In this document: one piece after another, positions 16,990 through 27,260 of the stretch
How positions within the stretch are numbered: position 1 is the stretch's first letter
How the letters are laid out: every line of letters begins with the position of its first letter
NCBI GenBank assembly: GCA_018335655.1
Contig: JAGXRX010000028.1
Location: forward strand, 1-64,000
From: Erysipelothrix sp.
GTDB taxonomy: Bacteria; Bacillota_I; Bacilli_A; Erysipelotrichales; Erysipelotrichaceae
Direction: 5' to 3'
Length of the DNA: 64,000 nt
Notes under the pieces: generated by a model
Database searches by the model: none
What the model saw: the letters and a program-made list of their open reading frames with translations, nothing else
What the model was told of the DNA's origin: nothing
Made by a program: the position numbers and the translations under genes

Positions 16990-19845
16990 GTGAGCATCAA
17001 AAAGTACATGCAAATTCTGATAATCACTTCCTTAATGGTTTTGATGCCATTTTCTTTTTTTACTAACTCAAAAATACATGCTGATAGTCATATTGTTTTA
17101 AGAAGTGCTTCTGAATTTGATTATCCTCCATTTTCAGTTGTCAAAGACGGTGTTGCGGATGGCTTTTCAGTTGAACTGTTAAAGGCAGTAGCAAATGAAA
17201 TGGGATTAGCTATTGAATTTAAAGTTGACCAATGGAATATCATTAAACAAGAACTAGAAGATGGAAAACTTGATGTTTTGCCACTTGTAGGGTATTCACA
17301 AGAACGTGATGAGGTTTTTGATTTTACGATACCATACATTGTCATGAGAGGTAATATCTTTGTTCGTGACGATTATAATGATATACGAAGTGAAGATGAT
17401 TTATTTGGTAAAGAAATTATTGTTATGCGAGATGATAACTCACAGGAATATGCTGAGTTACGAAACTTTACTGACAAGTTAATCCTTGTGAATACTTATG
17501 CAGAAGCATTTGAATTATTAAGTTCTGGAAAACATGATGCTGTACTTGCGCAAAGTCTTGTTGGAGAGAAACTCATTAATGATTTAAATATTAAGAACAT
17601 TAAGGCAGTAACTCGACTTGCAGACAATGGGATTGATAGAATTCGAGTGTCTTTAAGTGGTTTTGAACAGAAGTTTAGCTTTGCGGTACAAGAGGGTAAT
17701 AAAGAATTACTTGCCTTACTTAATGAAGGCTTAGCCATTGTTATTGAGAATGGAACATATGAGAGACTTTATGAAAAGTGGTTTACTTTTTTAATTGATT
17801 CTTCACCTGACTATACTCAAATAGTTAATATATTCTTTGCGATTATTTTAATTTTAATTATGCTTATGCTTTTAATTTCATATTTAGTAATTCGCAAAGA
17901 GGTTAAAAGACAAACCTTCAAACTTAAGAATAATCTAGATAGAAACACCATTATGTTTAATACAATAAATCAAGAGCTTGATTCTGTTTCTGATTGGTTA
18001 GATTATGTTTTAAATCAAATGATCAAAATGACAGGCTCAGAATTTGGTTATATCTATTTATACCAAGAAGAAAACGATGAGCTTATTCTTAATGCATGGT
18101 CTCATGAAGTTAAACATGCATGTCGTATTGATGATGAAAAATCACGATATTCATTAAATGAAACTGGTTTATGTGGTGAAGTGATTCGTCAAAGAAAACC
18201 GATTACCATTAATGATTTCGCTAAAGTGGATAATCAGTTAATTGATTATCCTCAAGAACATATTTCAATGAAGAAATGGATGGGGATTCCTGTATTTGAA
18301 GATAATAGAATTGTTGCGAGTGTTGGATTAGCTAATAAAGTTGAAGATTATGATGAGAATGATATATATCAAGTAACTTTACTCATGGATGGAGTATGGA
18401 ATCGTATAGAAAAAGCTCAAAACAGAGATGCTTTAGAGGTTGCTAAAAACAAGTATTTATCAACGATTGTATCAATTGGTGATGGTGTCATGGTTGTTGG
18501 TCTTGATGAAAAAATTGAAATGATCAACAAAGCATGTGCTGATATGACAGGTTGGCAAGAAGATGAAGCCATTGGAATACATTATAAAGATGTGTTTATG
18601 ATTACACATGAAAAAGCGAATCATAGTATTACAGATCCTGTACTTGAAGTCTTAAAGACCAAGGAAAGACGTGAACTTAGAAATCACACAAAATTGACTT
18701 CAAAGGATGGACGATTTTTCATTATTGAGAGTAGTGCAGCACCTGTACATAATTTAAGAAATGAGATGCTTGGGGTTGTCTTAGTCTTCAGAGACATGAC
18801 TATTAAACATAATCAAATTAAAGAGATTGAATACTTAAGCTACCATGATTCCTTAACAGGGCTTTACAATCGAAGATTCTTTGAAGAAGAATTCAATCGC
18901 CTTGATACTCCTCGAAATTACCCCCTTACCATTATCATGGCAGATCTTAATGGTTTGAAGATTACAAATGATGCATTTGGTCATCATGCTGGAGACGAGT
19001 TACTAAAAACAACCGCAACACTCTTTAAAACATATTTAAGATCAGAAGATATTGCAGCACGTTGGGGTGGAGATGAGTTTGCGATATTGATGCCAAAAAC
19101 ATCCTCTTCAGAAGCTGAACTCATTGTGCAAAGAATTACCCAAGGAATAGAACAGTTTAGTAAAGATGCTGGAGTATTGTCAATTGCATTTGGATGGGAA
19201 ACAAAGACTGACAAAACAATGGGATTAGATGAGTTGTTTAAAAATGCTGAAGAATATATGTATAAGCGAAAAGTGAATGAAAGTCAAGGTATACGAGGTT
19301 TAACGATTAAGACCATCATGAATACCTTGTTTGAAAAGAGCCCACGTGAAGAACAACATAGCCAACGTGTTAAGGACATGGCAATAAAGATTGCGAAAGC
19401 ATTGAATTTAAATCAACATGAAATTGATGATATCGCAACACTAGGACTACTTCATGACATCGGGAAGATCATTATTCCCACAGAGATTCTTGAGAAAAAA
19501 GGTCCACTTACTGATGTTGAGTTTGCAGAGATTAAGAAACATCCAAGTATTGGATATCGTATTCTTGTTTCTACTAAAGAATTTTCAAGCATTGCGGATG
19601 CAGTGTTGTCTCATCATGAACGATGGGATGGAAAAGGTTATCCTAATAAAATAAAAGGGGATAGTATTCCTCTTGCATCAAGAATCATTGCCATTGCAGA
19701 TGCCTATGATGCCATGACTAACTCTAGACCTTATCGTGAGATAGGAATCTCACATGATGAGGCCCGACTAGAAATAATTAAAAATGCAGGAACTCAGTTT
19801 GATCCTGATATTGTAGCGCTTGTTATTAAAAATAAGATTATATAA
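16990..19845 (+). CDS. Sensor protein: SBP_bac_3 - TM - GAF - PAS - GGDEF - HD-GYP
   Basis: GTG start; ABC-type amino-acid-binding domain with YPPFSVV...GFSVELLKAVANEMG; RSEDIAARWGGDEFAIL; HDIGKIIIP...SHHERWDGKGYPNKIKG. Confidence 0.92.
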   Translation: MSIKKYMQILIITSLMVLMPFSFFTNSKIHADSHIVLRSASEFDYPPFSVVKDGVADGFSVELLKAVANEMGLAIEFKVDQWNIIKQELEDGKLDVLPLVGYSQERDEVFDFTIPYIVMRGNIFVRDDYNDIRSEDDLFGKEIIVMRDDNSQEYAELRNFTDKLILVNTYAEAFELLSSGKHDAVLAQSLVGEKLINDLNIKNIKAVTRLADNGIDRIRVSLSGFEQKFSFAVQEGNKELLALLNEGLAIVIENGTYERLYEKWFTFLIDSSPDYTQIVNIFFAIILILIMLMLLISYLVIRKEVKRQTFKLKNNLDRNTIMFNTINQELDSVSDWLDYVLNQMIKMTGSEFGYIYLYQEENDELILNAWSHEVKHACRIDDEKSRYSLNETGLCGEVIRQRKPITINDFAKVDNQLIDYPQEHISMKKWMGIPVFEDNRIVASVGLANKVEDYDENDIYQVTLLMDGVWNRIEKAQNRDALEVAKNKYLSTIVSIGDGVMVVGLDEKIEMINKACADMTGWQEDEAIGIHYKDVFMITHEKANHSITDPVLEVLKTKERRELRNHTKLTSKDGRFFIIESSAAPVHNLRNEMLGVVLVFRDMTIKHNQIKEIEYLSYHDSLTGLYNRRFFEEEFNRLDTPRNYPLTIIMADLNGLKITNDAFGHHAGDELLKTTATLFKTYLRSEDIAARWGGDEFAILMPKTSSSEAELIVQRITQGIEQFSKDAGVLSIAFGWETKTDKTMGLDELFKNAEEYMYKRKVNESQGIRGLTIKTIMNTLFEKSPREEQHSQRVKDMAIKIAKALNLNQHEIDDIATLGLLHDIGKIIIPTEILEKKGPLTDVEFAEIKKHPSIGYRILVSTKEFSSIADAVLSHHERWDGKGYPNKIKGDSIPLASRIIAIADAYDAMTNSRPYREIGISHDEARLEIIKNAGTQFDPDIVALVIKNKII

Positions 19846-19875
19846 TGCTATATATGTAATTACCTGAATCAAATT

Positions 19876-19927
19876 TAATGAAGTTTTGCTAAGATAATGT
19901 AGCAAATATACTTCATTATATTTTTTT
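19876..19927 (+). terminator. Two-tier hairpin terminator
   Basis: TAATGAAGT-TTTGCTA-loop-TAGCAAA-TAT-ACTTCATTA followed by a T-run. Confidence 0.65.
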
Positions 19928-20042
19928 ATCTATTTCTCTTCTTCTTTTTAGATAAATTCATATAAATACTAATTTACTTTTACAATCAAAGTATGTAAAA
20001 TAATATTAAATAGACTACCTTACTCATAAAGGAGACAATGGT

Positions 20043-21146
20043 ATGAAGAAGATAACTTTAGGGAAGCTAACGAAAGTATTGCTACTGAGTTTCGCCATTA
20101 TTTTTACTGCTGTGATTAGTCCACACATCGTCAATAGTATTTCAGCAAATGGTTTTGATCCGTCAGTGATTATTGATATATTAATGGGTCGAGTAGAGAA
20201 TCAAGATGAAAAGATTAAGCAACTTGAAAGTGAAATCGATGTTTTAAAAGAAAAACTAGAGAATGATCAAGTTAAAGAAGAAGTGGTTAAGGAACCTAAA
20301 TTGGATGAAAAACCGGAAGTTCTACCAGAAGAACCAAAACCTGTAGAACCTAAGCCAGAAGAACCAAAACCAACTGAACCAAAACCTACTGAACCTAAAC
20401 CAGTTGCACCAAAACCAATTGTTAAACCAGTTAATCCAACACCAATCGTCATAAAACCTGAGATTACAGTTTATATGAAGGATACTTCATTCAAGTTACT
20501 ATGGACCAAAGAAGAAAGCACTGATTTTAAAGGTTACAAAGTCGTGTTTTCACCAAGTAATGATAAACCAACATATCCTAATGATGGTTACTTAACATGG
20601 ATTACTGATAAACATTCAAACTACGTCTATGTTGATAATTCGATTAAATATAATGGTGGTGAAATCAACGGTTATTTAAAACCAAATACTGAATACTTTG
20701 TTGCGATTACATACATCTATCAAGACAAATCAGTAACAAGTCCTACTGTTAAAGTTACAACACCTTCATCATTTAATACTGGTGATAGTTTACCATTACC
20801 TCCAAGTTCATTGTCTGTAAGTGTCAAAATGAATGAGGATTCATTTAAACTCATTTGGACAAAAGAACCAAGCAGTAAGCTAGTTGAGTATAAAGTTGTG
20901 ATTTCACAATTTAATGCTTCTCCATCTTTCCCAACGGATGGTTACCTTGTATGTATTGAAGAAAATCATTTACACTACACCTATGTAGATAATAAGATTC
21001 AATATACCGGGGGTGATTTCTATGGATACTTATTGGCAGATACAGAATATTTCATAGCGATTACTTATGTATATGACGACAAATCTGTTACAACCAAAGC
21101 TATTAAAGTTAAAACGCCAGTTAATCTGTATGTTCCTACTCGATAA
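20043..21146 (+). CDS. Secreted/surface protein: signal-like helix, coiled coil, Pro-rich linker, two tandem beta-sandwich (fibronectin-like) repeats
   Basis: N-terminal hydrophobic segment; EPKPVEPKPEEPKPTEPKP linker; two similar ~100-aa units, each with W-T-KE...YKVV...DGYL...YVDN.I.Y.GG...GYL...TEYF.AITY. Confidence 0.75.
   Translation: MKKITLGKLTKVLLLSFAIIFTAVISPHIVNSISANGFDPSVIIDILMGRVENQDEKIKQLESEIDVLKEKLENDQVKEEVVKEPKLDEKPEVLPEEPKPVEPKPEEPKPTEPKPTEPKPVAPKPIVKPVNPTPIVIKPEITVYMKDTSFKLLWTKEESTDFKGYKVVFSPSNDKPTYPNDGYLTWITDKHSNYVYVDNSIKYNGGEINGYLKPNTEYFVAITYIYQDKSVTSPTVKVTTPSSFNTGDSLPLPPSSLSVSVKMNEDSFKLIWTKEPSSKLVEYKVVISQFNASPSFPTDGYLVCIEENHLHYTYVDNKIQYTGGDFYGYLLADTEYFIAITYVYDDKSVTTKAIKVKTPVNLYVPTR
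20325..20420 (+). repeat. Pro/Glu/Lys-rich degenerate repeat (EPKPxEPKP)
   Basis: Repeated GAACCAAAACCT-like units encoding EPKP. Confidence 0.8.
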
Positions 21147-21166
21147 ATTTAATAACTAAAAATAAC

Positions 21167-21190
21167 AAAAGCCGTGAAAACGGCTTTTTT
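21167..21190 (+). terminator. Rho-independent terminator
   Basis: AAAAGCCGT-GAAA-ACGGCTTTTTT. Confidence 0.9.
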
Positions 21191-21297
21191 CGTGTTATGG
21201 TTTTTTTTTGTACTTAAGTGTAATAATGCACAATAGAGTGATAAAATTAAAAAAAGGAAAGATATCCAACAAGTAATTAAGCAAAGGAGTAAACGTT

Positions 21298-23037
21298 ACG
21301 AGACACCATTCAAATCCGAACATATCGGATCAAGTATTTTCACTTTTTCATCACCACCTCACTTACTTAGTGCTAGTTCAAAGTATGTTTTTTTCCTTTT
21401 TCTTCTTTATTTTTGTCCCTTTAACTACAAAAGCTTATGAAATCTCGTTGTCATTCTCAAAAATCAGCTATGTTTCACTTTCAAACTTTATAAGATTCAT
21501 TATCAATCCTGTGACTTTATTATTTCTAATCATTATTTTTCTCATATTAAGTGTATTTTTACTAGTACAAGACTTTTTTCTTAAAGAATTCTTTTTTGTA
21601 AAACACCATAGACTTCCTTTTAATAGATTCAAATTAGTGTTTGCAAGTCTATTACATTCATTTAAAACTATAAGACAGTTTAAGTTCAAACATCTTCTTT
21701 CAGTTTGGATAACTATGGTTTCATTCAACTTACCACTTCTGTTGTTTACAACGCGAGGAAATTTATTGATTCGCTATGTATCAACAGAAACTTCAACAAT
21801 CATTGTTTGGTCAGTGATTCTATCCTTATATTTTGCTTGTGTCATCATACTCTTTCGCCATAATTTCAAACTATTTAAGAAGCATCTTCTATGGAACATT
21901 GCTCAAGCATGGAGTTTATTTATAATATACATCCTTGGGGTTATAATAATATTATTACTAATTTCATTATTAATTCCACAAGACTATGCTATCTCTGCAT
22001 TTATAAACGTATTTGGTCAATTCAATAAGTTTGTGAGTTTACTACTTTTTGTAGTAAGTACATTCATGCACTATGCATTAAATACTGTGACTTCATCACT
22101 TTCAGCAAACATTGATCATCACGAGTTATTTGAGCAGCAATCATTTGATAGTAAGTCAATATTTCAAAGTCCACGAAGAAAACTTTTCTTAGGAATATTA
22201 ACATTGTTTCTAGTAGTAAATGTTTACTATACACTTGGAATAATTCGTCATGGATCAATACTTCAATCATCCTCTCTTAATCAAACTACAGTTACTTCGC
22301 ATCGTGGGTATTCTAGTGTTACTCCTGAAAATACAATTGTTGCGATAGAAAAAGCTATAGAGGTATTTGCTGATGTCGTTGAGTTTGATGTTAGAGTAAC
22401 TTCCGATAGCCAGTTTGTTCTACTTCACGATGATAATTTACTTAGAACAACTGGACTCAATATGTCTGTGATTAGATTAACCTTAGACTCTATTCAAGAA
22501 CTAGATGCAGGAAAGTGGTTTAGTTCTGATTTTGAAGGCACTAGAATACCTACTCTTCAAGAAGCACTTGAAACTACGAAGGGTCGCATTAATGTCAATT
22601 TAGATTTGAAACTAAATGAAAATCAGATTTACCTGTTACCAAGATTAGTTGAAATCATTGATGAGTATGAGATGCAATTTCAAATAGTGATAACATCAAC
22701 ATGTTTTCGATGTTTACATGTAATCAAAGAATTAAATCCTAACATTCAGACAGGATATATCACATATCGTATTACGCCTTCCTTACTTAATGATCTAAAC
22801 ATCGATGTATTGAGTGTTAAAGCTTCATTTGTTACGCAATCAATGGTTGATCAAATACATCAATCCGGAAAGCAAATATTTGTTTGGACAGTTAACACAC
22901 GCGCAGAAATTGAGCGTATGAGAAATCTAGGGGTCAACAACATCATTACTTCAAGACCAACCTATGTTAAAGAGGTTTTGTTTGAGTTATCTGCTGATCG
23001 TTTTATTTTGAACCTCATTCGAATCATTTTGAACTAG
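21298..23037 (+). CDS. Glycerophosphodiester phosphodiesterase with N-terminal membrane domain (start uncertain)
   Basis: TSHRGYSSVTPENTIVAIEKAIEVFADVVEFDVRVTSDSQFVLLHDDNLLRTTG GDPD signature; frame is open upstream of the track start 21370 to an AAAGGAG RBS at 21283-21289. Confidence 0.8.
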   Translation, partial: TRHHSNPNISDQVFSLFHHHLTYLVLVQSMFFSFFFFIFVPLTTKAYEISLSFSKISYVSLSNFIRFIINPVTLLFLIIIFLILSVFLLVQDFFLKEFFFVKHHRLPFNRFKLVFASLLHSFKTIRQFKFKHLLSVWITMVSFNLPLLLFTTRGNLLIRYVSTETSTIIVWSVILSLYFACVIILFRHNFKLFKKHLLWNIAQAWSLFIIYILGVIIILLLISLLIPQDYAISAFINVFGQFNKFVSLLLFVVSTFMHYALNTVTSSLSANIDHHELFEQQSFDSKSIFQSPRRKLFLGILTLFLVVNVYYTLGIIRHGSILQSSSLNQTTVTSHRGYSSVTPENTIVAIEKAIEVFADVVEFDVRVTSDSQFVLLHDDNLLRTTGLNMSVIRLTLDSIQELDAGKWFSSDFEGTRIPTLQEALETTKGRINVNLDLKLNENQIYLLPRLVEIIDEYEMQFQIVITSTCFRCLHVIKELNPNIQTGYITYRITPSLLNDLNIDVLSVKASFVTQSMVDQIHQSGKQIFVWTVNTRAEIERMRNLGVNNIITSRPTYVKEVLFELSADRFILNLIRIILN

Positions 23038-23150
23038 CATAATCATTGTACTTCAGAAGAAACATTGTGATTATTGTTCCACTACCTTATAATTAGACCA
23101 TGAAATAGGAGAGTTTAGGTTTTATTCACTAACCTACAACATATAAACAC

Positions 23151-23750
23151 ATGGAAGTAAAATCATTCGCATTAGGACCATATCAAACTAACTGTTATGT
23201 TCTCACACAAGGTAATCAAGTCATCATTATTGATCCATCTGCTAAAGGTGAAGTCATTGCTAAATCAATTGATACTGACAAAGAAGTTTTAGCTATCTTA
23301 TTAACCCATGGTCACTTTGATCATTTTGGTGGAGCTCAATATTTACTTGATCATTTTAAGTGTCCAATATATATCCATGAGGATGATGTTGAACTGCTTG
23401 AAGACCCACAAAAGAACTATAGTATGGAACTCAATCTAACACTCAAAAAAGATGTCTTAATACTTAATGAAGGTATGATGCAAATAGGTCCTTTCATGAT
23501 TTCAGTATTGCATACACCAGGACATAGTGAAGGTTCAGTAAGTTTTCATATTGAAGATGCATTATTTGCAGGTGATCTAATCTTTAAAATGAGTATTGGT
23601 CGTACTGATTTATATGGTGGTAATGAGCGTCAAATGATGAAATCACTAAAGATGATTAAGACATTTACTGATAATCTTACTATTTATCCAGGACATGGAC
23701 CTAAGACTACACTAGATTTCGAAAAGAAGTATAATCCATTTCTTAGATAA
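23151..23750 (+). CDS. MBL-fold metallo-hydrolase (glyoxalase II-like)
   Basis: LTHGHFDHFGGAQ (HxHxDH), HTPGHSEGSVSF, FAGDLIF, YPGHGPKT. Confidence 0.9.
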   Translation: MEVKSFALGPYQTNCYVLTQGNQVIIIDPSAKGEVIAKSIDTDKEVLAILLTHGHFDHFGGAQYLLDHFKCPIYIHEDDVELLEDPQKNYSMELNLTLKKDVLILNEGMMQIGPFMISVLHTPGHSEGSVSFHIEDALFAGDLIFKMSIGRTDLYGGNERQMMKSLKMIKTFTDNLTIYPGHGPKTTLDFEKKYNPFLR

Positions 23751-23810
23751 TAGAGAATTATAGTATCCTAATGCTTATTTGCAATAAGTCATTATGAAAG
23801 GAGTACTAGT

Positions 23811-24617
23811 GTGAAAACAATTACTATAGTGTTTAAAGAGTTGCTTCGTCGATATAAAGATCATCAACTTGAATTGACAGGTAGTTCACTTGCTTACTTC
23901 TTTCTACTTGCTCTTTTCCCGTTCTTAATATTTCTCAACGCACTGCTCAGTTTCTTTGGATTTGCCATTCAAGATATCTTAATCTCGATTGCACCTTTAT
24001 TGCCTAACTCAACTTTTGAAATTCTAGAATTATATTTAGAGTCGATTTCAGCTTATGATAATACAGTGTTATTATCATTTGGAATACTTGGTACAATATT
24101 TCCTGCCTCAATTGCGGTTACAGCATTAATGAAAGCAATCTTTAGAGCATATAATCAAAAGAATCATCGTAGTTGGTTAGCAACCCAAGGTCTATTTGTG
24201 TTATTTACATTGCTTATAGGTATATCTTTAATATTATCTTTACTACTTCCAATGCTTGGTCAAGGATTTCTTGATTTCATTGGTCAATACTTCATTGTCC
24301 CTAATACTCTAAGTGTTTTTTGGCATTTCTTTCGCTGGATCGTAGCTACCTTGTTTATGATGGGGACTTTAGCTGCAATCTACAAAGTTGTCCCATATAC
24401 CCCATACAAACAATCCATATGGCCTGGAACTATCTTTGCAGTTGTAAGTTGGTTTAGTATTTCAATACTTGTATCTTTCTACTTTAATCAATTTGCTAAC
24501 TTAAGCTTTGTCTATGGATCCATTGGAGCAGTGATTGCTTTAATGATTTGGTTGTACTTTACGGGGATTATCATTATCTTAGGTGCGGAACTTAATGATA
24601 TTATTGATCATTTATAG
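23811..24617 (+). CDS. YihY/BrkB-like membrane protein
   Basis: GTG start with RBS; LTGSSLAYFFLLALFPFLIFLNALL, YKVVPYTPYKQSIWPGTIFAVVSW, YGSIGAVIALMIWLYFTGIIIILGAELN. Confidence 0.85.
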   Translation: MKTITIVFKELLRRYKDHQLELTGSSLAYFFLLALFPFLIFLNALLSFFGFAIQDILISIAPLLPNSTFEILELYLESISAYDNTVLLSFGILGTIFPASIAVTALMKAIFRAYNQKNHRSWLATQGLFVLFTLLIGISLILSLLLPMLGQGFLDFIGQYFIVPNTLSVFWHFFRWIVATLFMMGTLAAIYKVVPYTPYKQSIWPGTIFAVVSWFSISILVSFYFNQFANLSFVYGSIGAVIALMIWLYFTGIIIILGAELNDIIDHL

Positions 24618-24746
24618 AATATTCTACTTAGTTTCACTAAATAGACTACAATGGTTTTATTAAAATAATAGTGAAGTTATATAATAAAAATAATCATTTA
24701 ATACCCAGTATTGATACATAACCCATGAAAGGTAAAAGATAATTTA

Positions 24747-25562
24747 ATGAATACGTTGTATATTTGGTTTGCTCAGTTAAACCCAGTTTTACAAGCATTT
24801 ATTGCGACAATGTTCACATGGTTTGTGACTGCAGTTGGAGCATCGATGGTTTTCTTCTTCAAATCAATTCATCGAAATGTTTTAAATGGAATGTTAGGTT
24901 TTGCGGCAGGAGTGATGATTGCAGCAAGTTTTTGGTCACTACTAAATCCTGCTATCAAAATGGCAGAAGAAGCAGGAGTAGCAGGTTGGATTCCTGCGGT
25001 TAGTGGATTTTTGTTAGGGGGCTTATTTCTATGGTCCGTTGATAAGCTTTTACCACATATGCATATTGGAGCAATGAAGAGTGAAGGACCTAAAACAAGT
25101 TTACAACGCTCAGTATTATTAGTACTTGCGATCACTTTACATAATATCCCAGAAGGACTTGCGGTAGGGGTCGCATTTGCGGCTGTTGCGTCAGGATTTC
25201 CAGGGGCAACATTACTTGGAGCAATTGCCTTAGCCATTGGGATTGGCTTACAAAACTTCCCAGAAGGTGCTGCAGTGTCTATTCCTTTGCGACGTGAAGG
25301 GATGGGACGATTTAAAGCCTTTCTTTATGGCCAATCATCTGCACTTGTAGAACCCGTTGCAGGTGTCATTGGTGCAATACTTGTCTTATCAATGCAGTCT
25401 ATACTACCTTATGCATTATCATTTGCAGCAGGAGCAATGATTTATGTTGTCGTTGAGGAAATCATTCCTGAGGCACAACAAGATCAAGAAACTGATGTTG
25501 CTACGATAGGAGTCATGATAGGGTTTGCGATTATGATGTTTCTAGATGTTGCTTTAGGATAA
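24747..25562 (+). CDS. ZIP family metal transporter
   Basis: ITLHNIPEGLAVGVAF and GLQNFPEGAAVSIPLRREG metal-binding TM motifs. Confidence 0.92.
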   Translation: MNTLYIWFAQLNPVLQAFIATMFTWFVTAVGASMVFFFKSIHRNVLNGMLGFAAGVMIAASFWSLLNPAIKMAEEAGVAGWIPAVSGFLLGGLFLWSVDKLLPHMHIGAMKSEGPKTSLQRSVLLVLAITLHNIPEGLAVGVAFAAVASGFPGATLLGAIALAIGIGLQNFPEGAAVSIPLRREGMGRFKAFLYGQSSALVEPVAGVIGAILVLSMQSILPYALSFAAGAMIYVVVEEIIPEAQQDQETDVATIGVMIGFAIMMFLDVALG

Positions 25563-25569
25563 AAGATGA

Positions 25570-25605
25570 GAAAAAAAGCATGAATCAATTGATTCATGCT
25601 TTCTT
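25570..25605. terminator. Bidirectional terminator
   Basis: AAAGCATGAATCAATTGATTCATGCTTT near-perfect palindrome. Confidence 0.8.
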
Positions 25606-26958
25606 TGTATTTTGTTTTGGTCTAACAAGTAATCCTGCCACAATACCAATAAGTGATATCACGAAGTAGACATTAAACTTAGGAGCGGTAAACCCACCAT
25701 AGATGACGAGTAGGGCACCTAGAGTTGCTAAGAGAGGAAACACAACCCCATTAATAAATGAGAGGTTGTCTTTTTTCTTTCTCACCATTACTCCGATATA
25801 AAGAGTAACATAGAAGACATACGTTAACACAATTGGTAATCCATCAATTTCAAGTCCATCAAACAACATAATTCCATATGTAACAACGCCACTTGTGCTC
25901 ATGAAATGAAGGATAAGCCAAACGAAACTGATCACAAATGTAAGTAAAGCTGAAGCTAAAGGAATATCAAATTTCTTATGAATAACACTTAATTTTTGAC
26001 TCATGAAGATTTCATCACGAACCGCAAGTGCATAAGGTAAGCGAATATAGCCTAAGATTAATCCATTAAATGTGCCCAATATTGAAATAACTACGGCTGT
26101 GAACACAAGTTTTGGTCCAATTGGTCCAAAGAAACGTGTTGCAACTTCACCCACTGCAGCATTTCCAAGTCCCATGACTTGATCAACACCAAGCAGTGAA
26201 GAAATACCAATAGTATATCCTAAATAGATAAGCATGATTAAGATTGGTGCTACTGCTAATGCGAGAGGAAGATTTCGTTTTGGATTCTTAATCTCATGCG
26301 CAATAGAAGGTGCTACTAACCAACCATCATAGGCAAAACCAATGGAGATTAATGCTACAAACAAGCCACTCATACTACCACCAGTAGAGGCAGCTCTTAA
26401 AGCTGTCACTGGATTTCCAAAGACTAGTCCTAGAAATGCTAACACTAGAAGTGCAGATACTTTAATGATTAATGCAAAAGATTGAAATCTACCAGCATAA
26501 ACTGTTGCAAAGCTATTAAATAGGAAGAACACAACCATTAAAAGAACAGTTAGTAACCACGAAAATGATGTGAACTCGCCACTAGAAAATGGACCAGGCG
26601 CTCCAAATAGAACTAGAATATAACTTGCAGCAACCCAAGCAATAATGGCGACAAGAGCAGGATAGTAAAACACAACTTGAAACCAACCTGCTAGGTAACC
26701 CATTGTTTTACCCCAAGCCATTTCACTATAAGTAATAATACCTCCTACAGTATCCTCTTTTTTAGCATACTGAGCTACTGTAAGACCACCAAATATAATC
26801 CCAATTGCCCCTAAAACCCATCCTAATGAACTTAATAATAAATTACCCCCAACGGCTGATAAGATGTCATCTGTCTTAAAAAATATCCCTGAACCAATAA
26901 CAATCCCTGCAATCATCGCAATGGTTGTTAAGAAACCAAACTTCCTTTTCTGTTGCAC
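25594..26958 (-). CDS. APC family amino acid permease
   Basis: GFLTTIAMIAGIVIGSGIFFKTDDIL; about 12 hydrophobic segments; FAYDGWLVAPSIAHEIKNPKRNLP. Confidence 0.9.
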   Translation of the reverse strand: MQQKRKFGFLTTIAMIAGIVIGSGIFFKTDDILSAVGGNLLLSSLGWVLGAIGIIFGGLTVAQYAKKEDTVGGIITYSEMAWGKTMGYLAGWFQVVFYYPALVAIIAWVAASYILVLFGAPGPFSSGEFTSFSWLLTVLLMVVFFLFNSFATVYAGRFQSFALIIKVSALLVLAFLGLVFGNPVTALRAASTGGSMSGLFVALISIGFAYDGWLVAPSIAHEIKNPKRNLPLALAVAPILIMLIYLGYTIGISSLLGVDQVMGLGNAAVGEVATRFFGPIGPKLVFTAVVISILGTFNGLILGYIRLPYALAVRDEIFMSQKLSVIHKKFDIPLASALLTFVISFVWLILHFMSTSGVVTYGIMLFDGLEIDGLPIVLTYVFYVTLYIGVMVRKKKDNLSFINGVVFPLLATLGALLVIYGGFTAPKFNVYFVISLIGIVAGLLVRPKQNTKKA

Positions 26959-27260
26959 AATAAACTTCTCCTTTTTTATTGATTATCAAAATACTAAATG
27001 AATAAGTGAGGTGTGTCAATCATTTTATTTCGACTATTATTTGTATCAATGAGCAATAGTTTACTAAAGCTAAATGCAAATCATTAAGAATTTTCTTTAT
27101 GGTTTATACAATAGTTTAATTATTTCCTTTTCTCATAATATTTACTTACAATATCCCTTCAAATTAGATTATTATAGTAGGGTGAAGTTTGATGATAAAC
27201 ATCCATTAAGAAACTAAAGATTGGTATGATTCTATAAAAAGATAATTAGGGAGAAAGAGT

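Noticed and set aside
19846-20042. Possible c-di-GMP riboswitch after the GGDEF/HD-GYP gene
   Set aside because: Hairpin explained as a terminator; no GEMM-like conserved core seen
20267-20452. Minus-strand Gly-rich 61-aa ORF (GFGSVGFGSVGFGSSGLG)
   Set aside because: Antisense reading of the EPKP repeat; apparent repeat protein is an artefact of the sense-strand repeat
24869-25237. 122-aa minus-strand ORF within the ZIP transporter
   Set aside because: Fully antisense to a clear ZIP gene; no independent coding evidence
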